A DNA stretch of 13,447 nucleotides from positions 1-13,447 of the forward strand of contig VGYW01000228.1 in assembly GCA_016872875.1 (NCBI GenBank). Direction: 5' to 3'. The notes beneath the pieces were generated by a model. That model did no database searches. It was given only the letters and a program-made list of their open reading frames with translations, and was not told where the DNA came from. Positions 1 through 7,778 of the stretch are shown here, one piece after another. The stretch's first letter is position 1, and each line of letters opens with the position of its first letter. The position numbers were made by a program, and so were the translations under genes. Origin of the DNA: Planctomycetota bacterium (lineage in GTDB: Bacteria; Planctomycetota; PUPC01; DSUN01).

Positions 1-2
1 TC

Positions 3-1922
3 CACACCTTCAACTCCATCCTCAACCCCGACCAGCACTTCGCCACGCACCCCGAGTACTTCAGCGAGATCAAGGGCAAGCGCCAGGGCGGCCGCACCCA
101 GCTCTGCCTCACCAACCCCGAGGTCCTCGAAATCGCCAAGAAAACCGTCCGCAAATGGATTCAGGATAACCCCAAGGCCACCATCTTCTCGGTCTCCCAG
201 AACGACTGGTATAACTTCTGCGAGTGCGCCAAGTGCAAGGCCCTCGACGACGCCGAGGGCACTCACGCCGCCACGATGATCGCCTTCGTCAACGCCATCG
301 CACGCGACATCGCGAAGGACTACCCCGATAAGATCATTGACACGCTGGCCTATCAATACACCCGCACGCCGCCGAAGACGCTGCGGGTGGAGCCCAACGC
401 CTGCGCCCGCCTCTGCTCCATCGAATGCGACTTTGCCCATCCACTCGACAAGTCCACCCACCCTCAGAACCAGAAGTTCGTCAAGGACATCCAGGGCTGG
501 AACAAGCTGTGCAACCGCCTCTACATCTGGGACTACATCATAGACTACGGCCACAGCGTGATGCCGTGGCCGAACCTGTACGCCCTTGCGCCCAACATCC
601 GCTTCTTCATCGCCAACGGCGTCAAGGGCCTCTACGAGGAGGCCTGCTACTTCACCAAAGGCTCCGAGCTCGCCGAGCTCCGCACCTGGATCATCGCCAA
701 GACCATGTGGGACCCCAAGTACGACACCGACAAGGCGATTGACGAGTTCCTCGCCGCCTACTACGGCGCCGCCGCCAAGCCCATCCGCGCCTACATCAAC
801 CTGATGCACAAGCCCGTCCTCGACGACCCGAACATGCACATCTTCATCTGGACCGCCCCGAACGCGCCCTATCTGAACGACAAGGCCATTGCGGAGGCCT
901 CCCGCCTCTTCGACGAGGCGGAGAAGGCAGTCGCCGCCGACCCCGTCCTCCTCCACCGCGTGCAGGTTGCTCGCCTGCCCGTCATGTATGTCCAGATTGT
1001 CAACTCCCGCCAGGGCTTCAAGGAGGAGGGCAACGAGCTGGTTGACACCGCGACGGAGGACGAGGGCGAGCTTCTGAAGCGCTTCGAGACCATCGCCAGG
1101 AAGGAGGGCCTGACGATGATCCGCGAGCACCACGCCAGCGGGAACCTCGACAAGTGGCTCGCGAGCGTGAGCTTCGCGGGCAAGAAGCTGCCCATCGTGC
1201 GCCTCAGCAACGAATCGCTTGAGGTCTCGATTCTCCCCAATCTCGGCGGCCGCATCTGGAAGATGGTCCACAAGCCCACCGGCCGCGAGATCATCAAGCG
1301 GGTGAGCGAGAAGGGCTTCGAGCGCCCCGATGCCGCGGGCTACGAGGAATACTCCGAAGGCGCCTACCGGTCCCCTGGCTGGAACGAAGCCTACCGCGTG
1401 GTGAAGCGCGACAAGGACTCAATCGTCCTCGAAGCCGCGTTCAGGAGTGGCCTCAAACTCACCCGCACTATCACCCTAGACCTCAAGGCTCCACTGCTCA
1501 CCATCGAGTCCACGCTCACCAACACCGCCAAGGAGCCGCGTCAGGCCTGCCTCCGCGCCCACCCGAGCTACGCCGTCAGTGACCTCTACAAGGCCATGGT
1601 CCTCGTGCGACAGGCGGACAAACGCTGGGGGAAGAGCCCTCTGGCCCTCCCCGCGGAGCCTGCCGAGGAAGATGTATGGCCAAGCATGAACTCCCTGGCT
1701 GCCGGCGAATGGGGAGTGCTCGACACGGTGGCGGACCTCGCCGTCGTCTCGCGCTTCGACCCCGCGGAGGTCGCTCGTGTCCTCCTCAATCGCAACACGA
1801 AGGAGGGCCGCGTGAACCTGGAGCTTTACACCAAGGAGGCGAAGCTCGACCCCGGACAGAGCCTGCGCCTCAAGCACACCATCGAGGTCGTCCCCAAGGC
1901 ATCCGAGGCGATGCCGAAATGA
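3..1922 (+). CDS. DUF4838 domain protein with C-terminal galactose-mutarotase-like domain (5' truncated)
   Basis: The reading frame is open from the window edge, so the N-terminus is missing; 639 residues are visible. Visible residues 1-200 carry the DUF4838 pattern: HPEYFSEIKGKR near residue 16, QLCLTNPEV near 33, SVSQNDW near 63, a CECAKC Cys cluster (Cys73, 75 and 78), then DTLAYQYTR and CSIECDFAHPLD. The ATG at 276 lies inside this conserved block and is not the start. From about residue 395 to the end the sequence looks like the beta-sandwich of galactose-mutarotase-like proteins (SILPNLGGRIWKMVHKPTGREI). DUF4838 proteins are common in polysaccharide-degrading Planctomycetes and Bacteroidetes and are related to TIM-barrel glycosidases; the substrate is unknown. 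Because the next gene encodes a hexosaminidase-like protein, a role in glycan breakdown is inferred. Domain call is firm; the activity is not. Confidence 0.85.
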   Translation, partial: HTFNSILNPDQHFATHPEYFSEIKGKRQGGRTQLCLTNPEVLEIAKKTVRKWIQDNPKATIFSVSQNDWYNFCECAKCKALDDAEGTHAATMIAFVNAIARDIAKDYPDKIIDTLAYQYTRTPPKTLRVEPNACARLCSIECDFAHPLDKSTHPQNQKFVKDIQGWNKLCNRLYIWDYIIDYGHSVMPWPNLYALAPNIRFFIANGVKGLYEEACYFTKGSELAELRTWIIAKTMWDPKYDTDKAIDEFLAAYYGAAAKPIRAYINLMHKPVLDDPNMHIFIWTAPNAPYLNDKAIAEASRLFDEAEKAVAADPVLLHRVQVARLPVMYVQIVNSRQGFKEEGNELVDTATEDEGELLKRFETIARKEGLTMIREHHASGNLDKWLASVSFAGKKLPIVRLSNESLEVSILPNLGGRIWKMVHKPTGREIIKRVSEKGFERPDAAGYEEYSEGAYRSPGWNEAYRVVKRDKDSIVLEAAFRSGLKLTRTITLDLKAPLLTIESTLTNTAKEPRQACLRAHPSYAVSDLYKAMVLVRQADKRWGKSPLALPAEPAEEDVWPSMNSLAAGEWGVLDTVADLAVVSRFDPAEVARVLLNRNTKEGRVNLELYTKEAKLDPGQSLRLKHTIEVVPKASEAMPK

Positions 1923-1982
1923 CTCCGCCTTGGCCCGCCACGGTCGCCCTGGTGCCTGATTTGTTGGCCGCGTGCGCCGCCG

Positions 1983-2022
1983 GAGGACTCTTTCGGAGTT
2001 GAACAACTCCGCAAGACTCCTC
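1983..2022. repeat. Hairpin with GAAC loop (copy 1 of a pair)
   Basis: An 18-nt arm at 1983-2000 pairs with 2005-2022 around loop GAAC, with two mismatches. The central 12 bases are AGTTGAACAACT. It starts 60 nt after the DUF4838 stop codon and has no T-tract, so it is not a standard terminator, although an RNA hairpin here could still slow or end transcription. A second hairpin with the same core but a different stem lies about 60 bp downstream. Confidence 0.75.
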
Positions 2023-2080
2023 AACACCCTCTCTCGTACCACGGCGTTGGCACGGGATAGGGCTGGGTGGGTGCGCCCTC

Positions 2081-2122
2081 GCAGGAGTGTTCCACAGTTG
2101 AACAACTGTGGAATGCTCCTGC
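2081..2122. repeat. Hairpin with GAAC loop (copy 2 of a pair)
   Basis: A 19-nt arm at 2081-2099 pairs with 2104-2122 around loop GAAC. The only two non-Watson-Crick positions become G-U pairs in RNA, so the RNA stem would be unbroken. It shares the 12-base core AGTTGAACAACT with the hairpin at 1983-2022, while the outer stem sequence is entirely different. It lies 69 nt before the next start codon, so it may also fold in that gene's leader. Apart from these two hairpins, nothing else was recognised between 1923 and 2177. Confidence 0.78.
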
Positions 2123-2177
2123 ACTCGCCCCGCAACTCGCAGGGCGCCGCGTTTGGTGCGTCCATGTCTTGGCTTGT

Positions 2178-2184
2178 GAGGAGG
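2178..2184 (+). promoter_or_regulatory. Shine-Dalgarno site fixing the start at 2192
   Basis: GAGGAGG lies 7 nt upstream of the ATG at 2192. It is a strong site with good spacing and supports that start over later in-frame ATGs such as the one after the signal peptide. Confidence 0.8.
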
Positions 2185-2191
2185 AAGAGCC

Positions 2192-4315
2192 ATGCGTTGC
2201 AGTTGCTCATTTTTCCCATTGGCGCTGTTCGCTGCATCCTGCGCGCTATTTGAGGGTGCTGAGATGCCGAAGAAGGCCGAGGTGTGGCCCGAGGGTGCTC
2301 CCTGGCCGGCGTGGGCCGCAGCGGGGGTGAGAGGCTCGCGTGTCGAGACGCTCACCGAGGAGGAGGCCAGGGTGTGGCTGAACTGGGCCATCCCTTTGCC
2401 GAAGCGTGTGCGTTTCCAGGCTAAGCTCACGCTGCCCTGCGATGCCGTGGAGGTCCGGCTCTACAAAGGGGCAGGCGATCTGGAGCGTGCTGCCGCCGAG
2501 GAGCTCCGCTCGCTCCTGGGGCACAAGGCCCCTGCCAGGCAGCGCCGCGGCGCGTTCCTCATCCTGCTCGGCGTCTGCTGGTGCGGGCCAGGCTTTGACC
2601 GCACGCCGCTCCCAGCCGCCATTCACGTCGCAGAGCTCCCCAACTGCGCGCAGGCATACTTGATCACGCCACTTCCCGAATATGGCCTCGCCGTCGCCGG
2701 AATCCGCCCGGAGGGACTCTACCACGGGGTGAAGACCCTCAAGCAGCTCCTTGAGCCCCGCGTGGCGGGCGGCAAGGTGACCATCCCGATGGTCGCGGTG
2801 CTTGACTGGCCCGACCTGGCAGAGCGGGGCGAATGGGGCGGGAGCTGCGCGCGCGACATCGAGGCCATTGCCGAGCATAAGATGAATCTGGTGGAGGTCC
2901 ACAGCAAGCTGGCGCTCGACGAGCAGGGCCGCGGGGTGGCAACGATTGACGCCGCCCGCCAAGAGGCGGCTCGCCTCCACGCCGTCAAGTGGGTGCCGAT
3001 CATCACCCACCTCGACCAGATTCACGCCAGCGGCATCTACAAGCGCTATCCCGAGCTGCGGGGCAAGGGGAAGAAGGCGCAAAGCTCGTGGGGCGCCGAT
3101 GTCGTCGCCCCATGCTTCTCGCAGCCGAAGACCGCCGAGGTCCTCGCCGATTGGCTCGTCTCCCTCGCCGCCACGAAGGGGGTGAGCGACATCTGCGTGT
3201 GGCTCTCCGAGGACCACGTGCAGTGCGAGTGCGAGGGCTGCCAGTCGAAGGGGCAGTTCGCACTTGAGCCCGATGCCTGCGTGCGCGCCTGGAAGCTCGC
3301 GCGGCAGAAGAACCCCGACGTCCGCCTGCGCATCCTCCTCACCCAGGGCAGCTATGCGACGAACGACAAGGTCCTCGCGGCGGTGGCCGACACGCCGGAG
3401 GTCGGGATTACGTACTACGACGGCGGGCGCACCTACGATTCGTCGCGCGAGCCGATGATCTACCCGTTGCTCGCCGATTTCGCGCGGAAGGGCCGCTGGC
3501 TCGGCTGCTACCCGCAGCTCACGGCCTCGTGGCGTATCGTCTGCCCCTGGAGCGGACCGCAGTTCATCAAGGCCCGCATGACCGAGTTCGTGGACAAGGG
3601 GCTCTCCTGCCTCTGCGGCTACGCGACGCCCGACAATCGCTTCTACGAGTTCAACATCGCGGCTGCCGCCGAGTGGTCCTGGAACGCCCACGGGCGGAGC
3701 GAACGCGAGTTCGCCCTCGCCTGGGCCACCCGCAAGCGGCTGGCCGACCCCGAGAAGGCGGCGGACTGGGCCGTGACGCTCGGGCCGGTCGGCTGGGACA
3801 TCTACGGCGCCGGCGTCCCCTACCCGCAGTTCTTTGGGCGCGTGGCGGCCCTGGTGCGGGACCGCAAGCCGCCGAAGCTTGGCGAGGGCATGTTCCGCTA
3901 CTTCCCGACAGTCGAGCACATCGCGGGCGACCTCGCGGCCTGCGACAGGGCGATGGAGCTCGCGAAACAGCTCAACGACCCTGCCCTCACCACCGAGACA
4001 CAGGTCATCCGGGGCTATGTGGCGATGGTCAAGGCCATTAACGCCGTCGCCAGCGCCGTTGCCGGCAAGCAGAAGCTGGAGCCAGCCGAGACCCAAACGC
4101 TCCAGGCCGCCTTCGATGACCTCGACCGCGCCTGCGGAGCCGTCACCGACGGCCTGAAGGCCTGGAGAGCCGCCGTCGCGCCCGACAACACGGCCCCCCG
4201 CTTCGCTGACACGGTCAACGTCACCAACGACACCGTGAGCGCCATCGCCCAGAGCCTCGCCCCATTTGGCATGCCAGATGGCGGCAAAGGGCGGAGGGCC
4301 GAGAAGGCGAAGTAG
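2192..4315 (+). CDS. Secreted beta-N-acetylhexosaminidase-like (GH20-like) TIM-barrel protein
   Basis: 707 residues. Residues 1-23 form a signal peptide with a hydrophobic core (FFPLALFAAS). Cys17 follows AAS, so a lipoprotein is possible but the lipobox is poor. Residues about 85-190 resemble the small alpha/beta domain that precedes GH20 and alpha-glucuronidase barrels, ending in EGLYHGVKTLKQLLEP. The barrel starts near residue 198 (IPMVAVLDWPDLAERGEWG). VWLSED at 336-341 could carry acidic catalytic residues and is followed by a Cys cluster, CECEGC (Cys345, 347 and 350). The expected classical GH20 Asp-Glu pair in RG(V/F)MLDVAR context is not obvious, so this is a divergent family member. 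A helical region follows after about 560, with no recognisable carbohydrate-binding module. It sits 269 nt after the DUF4838 gene on the same strand and probably acts on amino-sugar glycans outside the cytoplasm. Confidence 0.72.
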   Translation: MRCSCSFFPLALFAASCALFEGAEMPKKAEVWPEGAPWPAWAAAGVRGSRVETLTEEEARVWLNWAIPLPKRVRFQAKLTLPCDAVEVRLYKGAGDLERAAAEELRSLLGHKAPARQRRGAFLILLGVCWCGPGFDRTPLPAAIHVAELPNCAQAYLITPLPEYGLAVAGIRPEGLYHGVKTLKQLLEPRVAGGKVTIPMVAVLDWPDLAERGEWGGSCARDIEAIAEHKMNLVEVHSKLALDEQGRGVATIDAARQEAARLHAVKWVPIITHLDQIHASGIYKRYPELRGKGKKAQSSWGADVVAPCFSQPKTAEVLADWLVSLAATKGVSDICVWLSEDHVQCECEGCQSKGQFALEPDACVRAWKLARQKNPDVRLRILLTQGSYATNDKVLAAVADTPEVGITYYDGGRTYDSSREPMIYPLLADFARKGRWLGCYPQLTASWRIVCPWSGPQFIKARMTEFVDKGLSCLCGYATPDNRFYEFNIAAAAEWSWNAHGRSEREFALAWATRKRLADPEKAADWAVTLGPVGWDIYGAGVPYPQFFGRVAALVRDRKPPKLGEGMFRYFPTVEHIAGDLAACDRAMELAKQLNDPALTTETQVIRGYVAMVKAINAVASAVAGKQKLEPAETQTLQAAFDDLDRACGAVTDGLKAWRAAVAPDNTAPRFADTVNVTNDTVSAIAQSLAPFGMPDGGKGRRAEKAK

Positions 4316-4346
4316 ACCCTGATGCGGGCATTCGCCACAGGCCAAG

Positions 4347-4504
4347 GGGATGATTGGATGAATGGGTGATCCAGGCAGCGGATGAATGGATGTATGGAAG
4401 AATGGATGAATGAAAGACTCAAGCCCTCTGACATCCATCCACCCATCCAATCATCCATCTATCCAGCCAGCTCTTCCTCACCCATCCATTCATCCACCCA
4501 TCCC
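4347..4504. repeat. Inverted ATGG/CCAT minisatellite
   Basis: The left tract (about 4347-4416) is built of GGATGAATGGATG-like units on the plus strand. The right tract (about 4431-4504) is built of the complementary CATCCATCCACCC-like units. The spacer holds about 15 unrelated bases. The two tracts could pair imperfectly into a long hairpin or cruciform. An ATG at 4410 in the left tract opens the same frame as the kinase relic, but translation from there would encode low-complexity HPSN-rich sequence and is unlikely. No gene was seen between 4316 and 4571. Confidence 0.8.
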
Positions 4505-4521
4505 GCACATGATCAATAGCA

Positions 4522-4549
4522 TTGACTTATGGCCGAAGGGCGGTAGAAT
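4522..4549 (+). promoter_or_regulatory. Sigma-70-type promoter of the kinase relic
   Basis: TTGACT at 4522-4527 and TAGAAT at 4544-4549 are separated by 16 nt. Transcription would begin near 4556, giving a leader of about 16 nt before the ATG at 4572. This argues against the upstream ATGs at 4410 and 4509. A GGGTGGG stretch near 4559-4565 could act as the ribosome-binding site. Confidence 0.6.
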
Positions 4550-4571
4550 AGGGGCGCCGGGTGGGTTTGCC

Positions 4572-5621
4572 ATGCGAAACAGCACGGCCATCTCGTGCCC
4601 GGAGTGCGCAGCGGCCGTCGTCGTCGGGCCGGAGGTGAAGCCGCGGGCCATCGCCACCTGCGCGCGCTGCGGGCTGAGGATCGCCCTTGTCGCCTTTCAG
4701 GAAAGCCCGGCGCTCTTCGGCACCGCGTCAATCGCAGGGACGGTGGACGACCGTGAGGTGACGCTTGTGCCGACGGAGGCGGGCGATTACCCCGTCGCCG
4801 AGCGAGCCGCGGCCGCCGGGGTGCCGGGGCTAGCCGATGGGAAGGCGGAGCGCTACCGCTTCCACTACACCCTCGGCGAGGGGGGGATGGGCTGCGTGTT
4901 CCTCTGCACGGACCGCGACCTCCGCCGCCAGATCGCGCTGAAGCAGATGCTCCCCGGCGCACTGGCCGACCCCCTCCGCCGCGTCCGCTTCGTCGAGGAG
5001 GCCCAGGTCACGGGCCAGCTCGAACACCCCAACATCGTCCCCGTCTACGAGCTGGGCAAGGACAGCAGCGGGAACGGCTACTATACGATGGAGTGGGTGC
5101 GTGGGCGGTCGCTCAAGCGGATTCTCGCCGCGATGAAGGCGGGGAACGAGGAGCACTCGCTCGGCGAGCTCATGGAGATCTTCGACCTCGTTGACCACCG
5201 GTCCGACATCTACTCGCTGGGCGCGTTGCTCTACGAGATTCTGACGCTCGGCCCGCCGGTCCACGCCGGCAAGCACCTCGCGGCGCTCAGCGGGGTCCGC
5301 GAGGGCGAGATGGTCCCCCCAGAGAAGCGCGCCCCGCGCCGAATACGGAGCCCGGACAACCGAGGTCTGCCTCACACAGCGGCCGCGGAGCCAGCAGAGA
5401 AGAACCCGCCCGCGAATCACGCGAAAAGGCGCGAAAAGAAAGAACCGGTAGGGCGTGCATACCTGCACGCGGAATCTTTGAGCCGTCACACGGCCCCGGT
5501 CGCGGTCCCGCCTTCCGGTGGTCTTGGTTCCCCGTCCAAACTCCGGCCCAAGGTCCCCCGTGGCAACGCCGCTCCTCGACACTATGCCTCCCTCCCAACT
5601 CGAAGGGCCTTGCCCCTGTGA
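4572..5621 (+). pseudogene. Ser/Thr protein kinase with in-frame deletion of the catalytic core
   Basis: From ATG 4572 the frame gives 349 residues. Residues 9-33 form a zinc-ribbon-like Cys cluster (CPEC...CARCG) often seen at the start of planctomycete kinases. The kinase N-lobe is intact: glycine loop GEGGMG at 102-107, Lys124 in IALKQM, the alpha-C Glu in RFVEEAQVTGQLEHPNIV, then GYYTMEWVRGRSL. At residues 204-208 (5181-5195) the text jumps from ELMEIF straight to DHRSDIYSLGALLYEILTL. The intervening segment of roughly 100 residues that should hold HRDLKPxN, the DFG/DWG motif and the GT.xYMAPE activation segment is absent. After PPEKRAPRR (about 257) kinase similarity stops and the frame runs through repeat-like DNA, overlapping the convergent gene at 5582. 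The product cannot be an ordinary active kinase; decay is likelier than a functional pseudokinase because the tail is also lost. Confidence 0.8.
5411..5470. repeat. Short quasi-periodic repeat and adjoining hairpin
   Basis: CGCGAATCA, CGCGAAAAGG and CGCGAAAAGA follow one another at 5411-5439 with a 9-10 nt period. Just after, GCGTGCA (5453-5459) pairs perfectly with TGCACGC (5464-5470) around four bases. This sits inside the non-homologous tail of the kinase frame and supports reading the tail as former intergenic DNA. Confidence 0.55.
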
Positions 5622-6199
5622 ACCATAGACGGGTTATCCTTGACTGCGCCGAGGGCTGACTTGCCCTCGTCACTAATCTCCCAGACGCCGCGAGCCGAGT
5701 CGCCCTTTATCAAGCCCAGAGATACCAAATCCCTGTGGCACCATTCTGCGGTCTTCCGCCAGCGAATCTCATGCTTGGGCGCAGAGGGCAGGCGCTGCCG
5801 GTCGTACTCGTTCAGAGTACTGGCCATCTTCCTTCCCACGACATCCAGCACGTCATTCTTCGGAGCGCTGCCGCCCAGTTCGACAATCGCCTCAAGCATG
5901 GGCTTCACGAATGTCTCTTCCCGTGTCCGCAGCCCTCGGGAAAGCCTCGCAACGCCCCTTCTTGTGCCCCTTAGCCGGGCGGGAGCCTTCGCGGCGAAGA
6001 GCGTCTGCCATTCCCTCTGGAGTCCCTTGACTCTGTGATGGAAGTCGGTCAAGCGGGTGGCATCCTCGATGAGTTGCTTGGCTCTTTCGTAGTTGCGCTC
6101 CTGAAACGCCTTGGAACCGTCCTCATTCAGGCTGTCAACGACGGTCTCAAGCTCCTCAAGGAGAATCTCAAAGGCGATGCTGACCTCATTCTTGTCCAT
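5582..6199 (-). CDS. Winged-helix protein, Mrr N-terminal-like domain, with helical N-terminus
   Basis: 205 residues. Residues 1-70 are predicted mostly helical and rich in Glu and Lys (EILLEELETVVDSL, NYERAKQLIEDATRL), perhaps a coiled coil for dimerisation. Residues about 93-185 match the Mrr_N winged-helix pattern: EETFVKPMLEAIVELGGSAPKNDVLD, KHEIRWRKTAEWCHRDLVSLGLI, then GVWEISDEGKSAL. In restriction enzymes this domain precedes an Mrr nuclease domain; none is present here, so the protein is probably a small DNA-binding protein rather than a nuclease. GGAGGTG on the minus strand (6207-6213) lies 7 nt before the ATG, which fixes the start. It is monocistronic as far as can be seen, and its 3' end overlaps the kinase relic tail by 40 bp. 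The biological role is unknown; a defence or regulatory role would be a guess. Confidence 0.7.
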   Translation of the reverse strand: MDKNEVSIAFEILLEELETVVDSLNEDGSKAFQERNYERAKQLIEDATRLTDFHHRVKGLQREWQTLFAAKAPARLRGTRRGVARLSRGLRTREETFVKPMLEAIVELGGSAPKNDVLDVVGRKMASTLNEYDRQRLPSAPKHEIRWRKTAEWCHRDLVSLGLIKGDSARGVWEISDEGKSALGAVKDNPSMVHRGKALRVGREA

Positions 6200-6336
6200 C
6201 GGGCGCCACCTCCATATGGAACCGGCCAGGCCAGCCCTGCGCTGCCCGACATTGTGCCAAACACGCAGGAATTTTCAAGTGGCGCGTTGCCTGCCACCTC
6301 TCTCGCCCCCTTCCACACCCCTCTCCGCGGGCGTAG

Positions 6337-6357
6337 CGACACGCGGCTCGCGTGTCG
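6337..6357. repeat. Perfect 9-bp hairpin
   Basis: CGACACGCG (6337-6345) pairs perfectly with CGCGTGTCG (6349-6357) around GCT. It lies between the divergent genes at 6199 (-) and 6523 (+). Confidence 0.7.
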
Positions 6358-6362
6358 AAGAA

Positions 6363-6385
6363 GGGACAGGCGGGCCGCCCGTCCC
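6363..6385. repeat. GC-rich 10-bp hairpin
   Basis: GGGAC and GGCGG pair with CCGCC and GTCCC around a single central G, with one A/C mismatch between the two stem blocks. It starts 5 nt after the hairpin at 6337-6357, so the two form a tandem structured unit. The rest of the 6200-6424 gap shows no gene. Confidence 0.65.
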
Positions 6386-6424
6386 TACGACCCCCACGAG
6401 CTTCCTGTGTCCGTGAAGTGATCC

Positions 6425-6453
6425 TTGCACAGCAGGAGGTGCGCGAGTAGGAT
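6425..6453 (+). promoter_or_regulatory. Sigma-70-type promoter of the aldo/keto reductase
   Basis: TTGCAC at 6425-6430 and TAGGAT at 6448-6453 are 17 nt apart. The start point would be near 6460, giving a leader of about 60 nt. The same TAGGATGG -10 context recurs in front of the sialate esterase at 9158. Confidence 0.55.
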
Positions 6454-6522
6454 GGTCTTTGGACTGAGGCGGGACGTGACGGGCCGGGCTCGACTGACAC
6501 ACTTTGGGTGTAGGGCACAACA

Positions 6523-7755
6523 ATGGACGAAATGGCGCGAAGAGAGTTCGTGGGGCTTGGCGCGGCAATCGCGGCGGGGGGGCTGTGCGGCCTGAAGATT
6601 CAGGAGGCGCTCGCTCAGCCGCTCGAACGACTGGCGCAGAATGTCCCAACGGTGGTGCTGGGACGGACGAAGTGGGAATCGAAGATCGTGGGGCTGGGGA
6701 CGATCTTCCGCCCAGAGGGTAAATGGACGGAGAAGGAGAGCGATGCGGTCATCGGCATGCTCGTGGAGAACGGGATCAACCTGATCGAGACCGCAGCGGT
6801 CTACGGCGATGCCGAGGAGCGGGTCGGCAGGGCTCTCCGCAGCGCCCGCCGCGATAAGCTGTTCCTCGTCGTCAAGTCCACAAAGGTCACGAAGGAGGGG
6901 CTCCTAAAGCAGTTCGAGACCAGCCTGGCCAAGCTGAGGACCGATTACGCCGACTGCCTGATGCTGCACAACTACTCGACGTTCATCGAGTATGACCGCG
7001 TGATGGGGGCGGGCGGTGGCTTCGAGGCGCTCCTTGCGGCCCAGAAGGAGGGCAAGGCGCGCTTCCTCGGCATCAGCAGCCACGGCTGCTCCGTCATCAT
7101 GGCCGCCATGAAATCCGGGAAGTTCGACCTCTTCGTCCTGCCCTACAATGCCGCGCACCGCGAGTTCGGGCGGGCGCTCGACCTCGCCGCGAGGCTCAGG
7201 GCGAACACGCTCATCATGAAGCCCTTCGGCGGCTCCGGGCTGCTGAAGTACAACGACAAGGACCCGCTCCAACACCCCACGACGCTCAGCGTGGCCGAGT
7301 GCCTCGGCTACGTCCTTTCGCGCCCCGGCGCCAGCATGGCGATACCCAACATGAGCACGCCCGAGCAGGTGAAGGGCGTGCTGGCGGCGGCGGCGAGCTT
7401 CCGCCCCCTCGGCGCCGAGGAGAAGAAGGCCATCGAAGCCAAGGGCGACAGGGCGCACGCCGGCGTCTGCCTCGAATGCCCCAAGCCCTGCGACAAGGCC
7501 TGCCCCACCAGCGTCCCCGTCAGCTACATCATGGCACACGTCCAGGACATGCACCGCCTCGGCTACAACCACCGCCGCTGGGGCGACGAATACCAAGTGC
7601 TCGCGCACGACTTCATGGACTGCGACGGCTGTGGCGAGTGCGAAAAGGCCTGTCCGCGAAAGCTCGCCATCCGCAAGGAGCTCGAGCACTACGAGAAGAC
7701 GATCCGCGAGAACCGCTTTGCCGACGTCCTCATGTTCGAGAAGATGTATCGCTGA
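6523..7755 (+). CDS. Tat-exported aldo/keto reductase with C-terminal 4Fe-4S motifs
   Basis: 410 residues. The N-terminus ARREFVGLGAAIAAGG has a twin-Arg motif and a hydrophobic stretch, typical of Tat export of a folded cofactor protein. Residues about 42-300 are an AKR barrel: NLIETAAVYGDAEERVGRAL, FLVVKSTK, DCLMLHN. The tetrad aligns as Glu89, Tyr94, Lys118 and His149; the usual Asp is Glu here. The C-terminus has two Cys clusters, C316-x2-C319-x3-C323-x3-C327-P and C367-x2-C370-x2-C373-x3-C377-P, matching a ferredoxin-like domain known from Fe-S AKRs. Only weak AGGG pairing lies 7 nt before the ATG. The downstream multihaem cytochrome suggests electron exchange in the periplasm, but this is inference, and the substrate is unknown (sugar or other carbonyl compound). 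Confidence 0.87.
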   Translation: MDEMARREFVGLGAAIAAGGLCGLKIQEALAQPLERLAQNVPTVVLGRTKWESKIVGLGTIFRPEGKWTEKESDAVIGMLVENGINLIETAAVYGDAEERVGRALRSARRDKLFLVVKSTKVTKEGLLKQFETSLAKLRTDYADCLMLHNYSTFIEYDRVMGAGGGFEALLAAQKEGKARFLGISSHGCSVIMAAMKSGKFDLFVLPYNAAHREFGRALDLAARLRANTLIMKPFGGSGLLKYNDKDPLQHPTTLSVAECLGYVLSRPGASMAIPNMSTPEQVKGVLAAAASFRPLGAEEKKAIEAKGDRAHAGVCLECPKPCDKACPTSVPVSYIMAHVQDMHRLGYNHRRWGDEYQVLAHDFMDCDGCGECEKACPRKLAIRKELEHYEKTIRENRFADVLMFEKMYR

Positions 7756-7778
7756 ATCGAGCCCAGACAAAGAGCAAT

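Noticed and set aside
1983..2022. Intrinsic terminator after the DUF4838 gene
   Set aside because: The stem is good, but there is no T-tract and the same core recurs at 2096-2107, so it is better treated as a repeat.
2246..4450. Long minus-strand open frame of 734 codons opposite the hexosaminidase-like gene
   Set aside because: It has no recognisable domain, lacks a ribosome-binding site and mirrors codon bias of the high-GC plus-strand gene, which has clear family motifs.
6254..6287. Possible sigma-54 or sigma-70 promoter for the minus-strand winged-helix gene
   Set aside because: TTGAAA is present and a TGGCAC follows, but no acceptable -10 occurs and the sigma-54 GG-GC spacing is off by one base.
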